From Ashinkailepas kermadecensis (lineage: Eukaryota; Arthropoda; Thecostraca; Neolepadidae), in NCBI GenBank assembly GCA_034440615.1, contig JAOTOM010004148.1:167382-231381 (forward strand): DNA of 64,000 bases, written 5' to 3'. Made by a program: the position numbers and the translations under genes. Positions 12,711-64,000 of this stretch are shown one piece after another. Below the pieces are notes generated by a model. The model had not been told where the DNA came from and searched no databases. It saw nothing but the letters and a program-made list of their open reading frames with translations. The number at the start of each line of letters is the position of its first letter. Position 1 is the stretch's first letter.

Positions 12711-12988
12711 CAAGGGCGGGTCCAGGTATTGTCATGGGGGCACTTTGTCTCTGGAGGGGCGCCATTTCTTCGGCGGGGAACCGCCGGCTGAAAAAAATGG
12801 AGGAGAGGGGGAGGAGGGGTGCACTGCATCATACTGAAGGGACGCCTTTCCTTCCAAGGGGCGCTCTGGCTGACAAATTCGAGGTGGTGCATTCGAGAAT
12901 CCCTGGAGGGTCGCCTTGTCCCGGCCGAAGGAGTGCCAAATTCCATGGGGGAGCACGTGCCCCCAGTGCCCCCTTGTATCCGCCTCTA
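12711..12988. mobile_element. hAT-like non-autonomous DNA transposon (MITE), 278 bp
   Basis: The left end CAAGGGCGGGTCCAGG and right end TTGTATCCGCCTCTA form imperfect terminal inverted repeats of the CAGNGGCGGATCCA type. Flanking 8-bp duplications are GCCACAAG (12703-12710) and GCCACAAT (12989-12996), 7 of 8 identical. TIR type and 8-bp TSD fit the hAT superfamily. No transposase is present. Confidence 0.75.
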
Positions 12989-13879
12989 GCCACAATTGCA
13001 GCCACTTGGTCTGCTATTTATACATATATGGCTCGTACTTCGGAGATAATGCTGTCATTTATGTAGGCAAGGATTAAACAGACTAAAATTAGAAGAGCAA
13101 CTCTCATTCTGGGCGTCAATGCCATGGGAAGGAAGGTTGCAAATGTTTGGAAAGCGTGCGGGTCGGGTCGACTCGGTTGATGTGATTTGCTGTCGGGTTT
13201 GAACTGGAGCCGACTCACTTGGACTTCGCCCACATACGTAGCATGAGTTCGAATGGCGGCCCGACCTAACCACACCGCTCCGACCCAGCTCGGCTGTCAC
13301 CGTTTGATATCCTGATGACCTACGCTACAGTGTTTCAAGTCCAAAGTTTTGTTTCACTCATAATTATACTTACTCCTTGATGCTGTAAAGCCAACTTTCG
13401 TCACAATACTTCTGAAAGACCCGCAAGATTTGTTCAAATAAAATAATACGCGGACGTACTTCTCGTGCTCGCCTCGGCAGTCGTGTGCTTGGGCTGGCCG
13501 CCGGTCACGTGGTATTACGTCATGCCAATTGACCCTCGTGCTACGGGGCGGATCGGTCGGCCTGCAAATTACAGCGTCATAGGAGATGATTCTCTACCGC
13601 CGAATCTGCGCGACACGCAAACTTGAACTGGGCGGAAAACCTGCCACGCTTAGCAGACCGGGACACGCCTTGCCACCAGTGTTGTTTCCTGATAATTCGG
13701 TGTAGCGCAATGTCTGGTTAGGTGAGTGCACAGTATCCGGGCCGAGGTGCCCAACGGATTCAAGATCATCACACTCTGATTGGTTTGCAATGCACGTTTT
13801 CGAACATTTGAGACGCTATTTCCGAATCCGGGGTTCCCGGTGGAAAATGGTGCACACATTGTAGCAGTGATGAATCATT

Positions 13880-14585
13880 CGCGAAATTGGGTGAAATATA
13901 CCGCCTCCTGAACACAACAGACATCCACCCCAAGGAAGTATCGGCATCGTGCATCTTGATGTGTGCTTATGAAGTCTCCATGCCTCGTTTCTGACGGTGC
14001 CTTGTGTGTAATAATCATGCTCATGCTCACCATTACATATTGTGATACATAAACATTTTGTAGCGCAAGTTCAGGTTAAGAGATTACCAATGATGCTATT
14101 TACTGTCGAATACAATTTGGTGATAGTATGACATTCTTACTATAAAGTCATCAGTCATACAGTATTCAGACTTAACAGGAGCCGCAAAGGCCCATCTGGG
14201 TTAAGCCTGTAAATGGAAGATACTATATTCCTGGACAAAAAAAACCCATTACCCCAACCAATATGAAATCCCAAACTCAAAAGGAAATATCCACCAACAT
14301 CCAACACACCTACCAATGCCTATCTACCTGCCTATCTAGCCCTATTAAATCGATCGATCAATCGGTATCATAATTTTCTTGTAATTAATGTAGGTATCAC
14401 AGATACATGCTTCCCAAATAAACGACAGAGATACACATGTGTAGCACGCTTTGGGCTCAAAATTGCGTCTGAATGACTAACGACATCGCTTCCATGGCCA
14501 ATTTCGACATCTTACTGCACTCCTTTCAATATCTCGCGCCTAACCAAAAACCATTATTTTAACGCTGCATTGTGATGTAGTTGCA
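13880..14585 (-). mobile_element. Dispersed repeat family, minus-strand copy with internal insertion
   Basis: It shares GTGAAATATACCGCCTCCTG, AAGGAAGTATCGGCATCGTG and AACCATTATTTTAACGCTGC with the 2115-2740 copy. About 290 bp in the middle (14160-14450) lacks a counterpart and may be a nested insertion. Confidence 0.5.
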
Positions 14586-15611
14586 GTGCAGTGTGCCGAA
14601 ATTGGTTGCGTTTGTTCCTGAATTGACTGCTCTTTCACCGAAATTGAACGCCATATGGTTATATCTACACGTACTGCCAAACACCAAACACCTTGGTGTA
14701 GTTGCGCTCACACCAAAGCAAAAATGCTGCCGGCTATGATGTGCCCTGTGCCTGCAGCCGTGAGCGATACTGCTTGTCACTTCTGCTGACTTGTGCCGCG
14801 CTCTTCACGACGCGCTGTGTCGCTGTCAACACAGCTCCAACAGCGCAGCGTATCGTCACATGTGCGTTGCGCTGTATTTACGCACGTGTGCGGGTCGCCT
14901 GTTGTTTTCCCCCCAGTATTGTATTTCACAGCCAGTGCGTAGCTGAGCGGGCGGTATGCTTGGCTGTCGGCTTTCCCATCCTCACAGCAAGGGAAGCGTC
15001 TGGCTGGGTGCCAACGGAGTCTGGTCAGCGTGACTTGTGCGAGCAGTGGGCCTCGCCCGCTGGGACATGCAATGATGTGTACTCAGAGTGGGAAACTTAC
15101 TTTCCGGGTTGGGAGTCGGAGTGCAAACCGGTATCTTCCGGAGTACATTTTCATAGACATTATTTTGTATGCATGGCATCTGTTTACCAGTAACCGACCA
15201 GAAAAACCTAACTCAGACCTACATAATATGCATAAGTAATATCATTCTCATTTTTGGTCAGATGAAATGTCAAAACATAGGAACAAGGAAGTGAACAATG
15301 GATGGCACCGCCCGGCAGTGACTCGTAATAATCAGCAGTTTCGTTTTTCATAACTCACAGGAGCAATGCGCTTTCCTTTCACTTTTGGCTCAGTACAAGG
15401 CTAGCCATATGAAAAACAAACAAAAATACTTCACACTTCACCCTCAGCTCAGAGCGCATACCTACCTACGCAGCCAATTTCCCACGTAATACGAACGCAA
15501 CTCCGCTACCGCACACGCCACAGTTGGATGTGATCAAAGCAAAGGATCAGTCGAGGTCTTCTGTTTACAGTATGACACTATTAACCACGTGTTCAAAGTT
15601 GCTAATGGTTA

Positions 15612-15950
15612 TGACGTCATATAAAAATTACCTTACATTGATTGGTTGACGGACAGATTTCATAACAGAAAACGCTAACGCAGCCAATTCTGATCGGTGC
15701 CCTCCGGGCCTCCGGAGAACGTCTCTTAAAACTGTCAAACTTTCCCACTATAGGGTGGCCGAAACACAGCTTTTCCGAGCCGCGGCTCCAAAGCCGGAGA
15801 ACAGTGTACTCAGTGCGCATGCGCATCTTTTTGCAAGTTGTAGTACGCGTGTTGTTGTCGGCAATTGGGGTTCAGATTTGAGGAAATTGAGTTTCAGGAA
15901 TCGGTAGTTGAGAGCTGACTGCTACAAAAAAGTGGTTAGAGTGGTGACCG
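15612..15950 (+). promoter_or_regulatory. Candidate promoter and 5' UTR exon of the ELAV-like gene
   Basis: A full CRE palindrome TGACGTCA (15612-15619) abuts a TATA-like TATAAAA (15619-15625). An inverted CCAAT box (ATTGG, near 15640) follows, then a perfect 12-bp NRF1-type palindrome TGCGCATGCGCA (15814-15825). A GTAAGT donor at 15950 could end a 5' UTR exon that splices to an acceptor near 17252 or 17430. The order and the position 1.5-1.8 kb upstream of the start codon suit a promoter, but the reading is inferential: no transcript start can be seen. Confidence 0.35.
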
Positions 15951-16309
15951 TAAGTGGAATAACCGGCGTTTTTGGGTGTATTTCTGTGTTGGTTTTTATT
16001 CATATCTTTGTTCCCACATTTCAATTTGTGTCGGAGTACATGTGAAGCCCATCCTACCCAGTATGAACCCGGAGTGCAAAAATGTTTTCAGAGATAAAAT
16101 CTCTTAAGAAGTGCCTTAATTCCCACCCTGTGTGTACTGGCCGGCTTCAGCCGGTGAGAGGAAGCGCGTCATCTTCCGCTCACGTCGACGCTGATGTTCC
16201 GGTGTAACACCGCGGGCCTACCGATGTGTGTCGGTGTAACGCTGCAGGCCTACCGATGCCGGCTTTCTTGCGACGCGACCGGTGTTGGCGTTGAAACGGT
16301 GCAGTTCCT

Positions 16310-16660
16310 CTCCCATCTCTCCTCTCTCGCTCTCGCTATTGCTCTAGTCATCGCTCTCGCTCTCCCTCTTGATCTCCCTTCCGCTATCTCTTGCTCTCTG
16401 TATCTGTCTCTCTGTCTGTCTGTCTGTTTGTCTCTAGCTCTCTGTCTCTGTCTCTCTGTCTCTTTCTCTCTGTCTCTCTGGCTCTGACTATCGGTCTTTT
16501 TCTCTGCCTCTGTATTTTTGTCTCTCTGTCTGTCTTTTTGTCTCCTTGTCTCTGTCTGTCTGTCTCTGTCTGTTTGGCTCTGACTTTCTGTCTCTCTGGC
16601 TCTGTCTTTGTCTTTGTTTCTGTCTATGTCTCTGTCTGGCTCTGTCTATGTCTCGCAAAC
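16310..16660. repeat. Degenerate CTCT/CTGTCT-rich pyrimidine tract
   Basis: CTCTGTCTCTCTGTCT-type sequence over about 350 bp upstream of coding exon 1. Open frames through it are low-complexity Ser/Leu/Cys and not genes. Confidence 0.9.
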
Positions 16661-17252
16661 TCCATCTCTACCTCTCGCCGTCGCCGGGCCGGTTTGGCGG
16701 CCCCGCTGTTACTGCGGGATACAGTCGACGGCTGGGACGGCCATATGGCCGCTGCGTGGGCTGTCGCGCTGCGTGGGTGTCGGTCCGCTCGCCGACGCCG
16801 CTCTTCTAACCGGAAGCCGGTGGGCGGCGTTTGTGAGCCGACCGCGTCGGCTGCGGCTCCATCCAGACGAATTGGTGTCGTCAGACGTGAGCGGTGGGAG
16901 ATGGTGCGCGTGTTGTGGCCGTCTGACTATATCGCTGGCTGGCTGCTGGGCTGTCGGCGGCACACAGATGTGTGGCACCATCGAGCCGCCGCCGCCGCCA
17001 CCTCCGGGGGAGTTGTCAGTGCTGCCTCGGCTGGAACGTATCCTGTCGCTCGGCGAACAGTTGGCAGCCATGGCATACCGTGCACGGCAAGGGGCCAAAT
17101 TTTCACCGCTGAATGGATCATGCGGCGGCAGTTTCGCAGAATGCATAGTTTGAATATGTAACATACACACGGGTAAGGTTTGTTTAGATGTCCGCTGATG
17201 AGCGTGTAGCGGCGTGCTTGTTTTCACACGGCGTGCCTGTCCGCATTGCCAG

Positions 17253-62754
<45,502 letters not shown>

Positions 62755-63530
62755 GCGCCGCGCCGCACTCGCTGAGGGCGGCTGCGCCACGGTCGAGCGA
62801 GGCAGAGAGGAAAAGCGAGCAAGCGAGCGAGCGAGCGAGCGAGCACGATGCTAGTCATTACCCGGTTCACACACACGCCATGCGCGCGCCACGCCGCGCG
62901 CCGCGCCCAGCGCCGTCAGAGAATTTCATATATTTCTAATAGTCATGAAAATGATCTCACTGTGCCACGGGAGTAGTGGCAACACCAAGAGGAGAGGTGG
63001 CGCCGGCGGCCCGCCATAGAGGGATAGTCTGCGACCGAGCCGCGCTCGAGTAGCGGCGAGGTAACACGTCTAGTCAGTGCGCCGAGGTACAGCGTCAGAG
63101 GCGTGGCCCATCTCGCTGGGTGGCCAGCACCGCGTGTTGCCTATTTATTTATGGTATTTATTGAGCAGGAGAAATGGAGCCTCGGGTGTGCGTATTTACA
63201 GAGACCAGTGTTGCCAGCAGCTTGGTTCCGTTGTGTTGTGTTACAGTCTCTGTTTGTGTGAGGGGATAGCTTCCCGCTCATTACGTCGTTTCTTCATTTT
63301 GGCTTTAGTTCACCATTTATAATTATTAACAGAGGTTAGTTTGAGTTTTTAGGCATAGGCTAACTTGTGCTTCTTGGATTTTAGGCTGTGTAGCCTTCTA
63401 ACACTCATTTTCTTGGTTTTGCAAAAACCAACATGGGCATTATTTTTGTTGATTGGTTCATTTGTTTCAGGTAGAATTTCTCTGTTAGATAATGCTGATG
63501 AAATAAAAGTTACTTTCGGCTTTTTATTAT
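62755..63530 (+). other. Probable 3' UTR (minimum extent)
   Basis: The 3' UTR directly follows the stop codon of exon 5. It begins GC-rich with a GAGC/GCGA run (62815-62845), then becomes T-rich after about 63230. ELAV-family 3' UTRs are often long and neurally extended, so the end given is the first plausible poly(A) site, not necessarily the only one. U-rich stretches at 63460-63555 are the kind of sequence ELAV proteins bind, which would allow autoregulation (inference). Confidence 0.6.
63502..63507 (+). terminator. Poly(A) signal AATAAA
   Basis: A canonical AATAAA in the 3' UTR is followed within 15-45 nt by a T-rich downstream element (TTTTTATTATTTTTTCC and GCTTTTTT), giving a predicted cleavage near 63520-63530. 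It is the best candidate for the proximal 3' end of the ELAV-like transcript. Confidence 0.5.
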
Positions 63531-64000
63531 TTTTTCCTGATTTGCTTTTTTAGATGAGTTGACGAAGCGAAGCATGGCACGACACGGCGTACCTTCCTGT
63601 CCGACTGCGTACACGTGGCGGCGCAGCACACTTACTTGCGTTGATTGAGTTTGGTCTGGCTAACAGTGTTGGGCCGGCCGGCGTCAGCCGGGAGACCTGC
63701 AGCCTGCGAGGCCGGCCGGGCCGGCCGCCCGCATCCCACCCACACTACTTCCACGGATGCAGAAACTATTTTTATACTGATTCGTAGCATAATATGAAAT
63801 GTCATTCCTCCGGTTCGATCTGCATGGGGGCGGCCGCAGACGGCGCGCGGCACGTGCGGGTGCAGCTACCCGGCCGCTGCCACCTGACCTGACCTGACCC
63901 GACCCGACCCGACCACCGCGCACTGCGAGGCCAGCTCCCGCTCCACACTAAAGATTAACAGGCGAAACTTGTGCCGCTCCCCTAGGTCCAGAGCGGCAGG

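Larger units (their letters stand above)
1..15600. other. Upstream non-coding region
   Basis: Apart from the repeats, MITE, hairpins and CRE sites listed separately, nothing coding is recognised here. Open frames are short and do not resemble known proteins, except for weak protein-like fragments on the minus strand near 9488-9800 and 10424-10500. Much of the AT-rich part (2100-2740, 6850-7600, 8800-9180, 13650-14650) consists of old diverged copies of a dispersed repeat family. Whether this is intergenic or contains 5' introns of the ELAV-like gene cannot be decided from sequence. Confidence 0.5.

Noticed and set aside
16391..17161. 256-codon + frame upstream of exon 1
   Set aside because: Starts in a CTGTCT pyrimidine repeat and continues through GC-rich DNA with no recognisable domain; not in the ELAV frame.

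Overview
This is a eukaryotic window, almost certainly arthropod. It is dominated by one split gene on the + strand: a neuronal RNA-binding protein of the ELAV/Hu family, closest by eye to arthropod FNE/ELAV/RBP9. Five constitutive coding exons (17445-17715, 39692-39795, 58133-58286, 59154-59379, 62430-62754) join in perfect phase into a 359-residue protein with three RRMs. RRM1 and RRM2 are adjacent and RRM3 follows a hinge. The arthropod assignment rests on RRM2 and hinge wording such as [32 protein letters not shown] and GGPIHHPAGRFRYSP. The dense GC-rich patches and minisatellites would fit a crustacean, but that is only a guess.

Layout. 1-15600: upstream intergenic DNA (or 5' introns if the transcript starts earlier) with decayed repeats, a hAT-like MITE, minisatellites and a large CpG-rich island (11330-12180). 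15600-15960: candidate promoter (CRE, TATA, inverted CCAAT, NRF1-type palindrome). 17253-17715: first coding exon. 17716-39691: 22-kb intron 1. 39692-39795: exon 2. 39796-58132: 18-kb intron 2. 58133-59379: exons 3 and 4. 59380-62429: intron 4. 62430-62754: last coding exon. 62755 to about 63530: 3' UTR with an AATAAA.

The most interesting points concern splicing. A 45-nt phase-preserving mini-exon at 61949-61993 lies in the hinge intron; its product (SPGKVLPMAVSKGVFR with the junction codons) resembles the hinge mini-exon I remember from insect fne/elav-like isoforms. A second phase-compatible 72-nt cassette candidate lies at 61533-61604. The 5' splice site of coding exon 1 has itself been tandemly duplicated: five copies of a 52-53 bp unit, each carrying a donor, and all downstream copies have a donor closer to consensus than the one the reading frame requires. 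Alternative choices at these places would change or truncate the protein.

The non-coding DNA is unusually rich in minisatellites (more than 15 families, periods 24-74 bp), long GA/CT and TA arrays, a 40-bp perfect palindrome, tRNA-derived SINEs (one with a perfect 15-bp target-site duplication), two hAT-like MITEs with 8-bp target-site duplications, and a family of old dispersed repeats. Long open frames inside the minisatellites are artefacts of periodicity and are not annotated as genes. No second intact protein-coding gene, rRNA, functional tRNA or CRISPR array was found.
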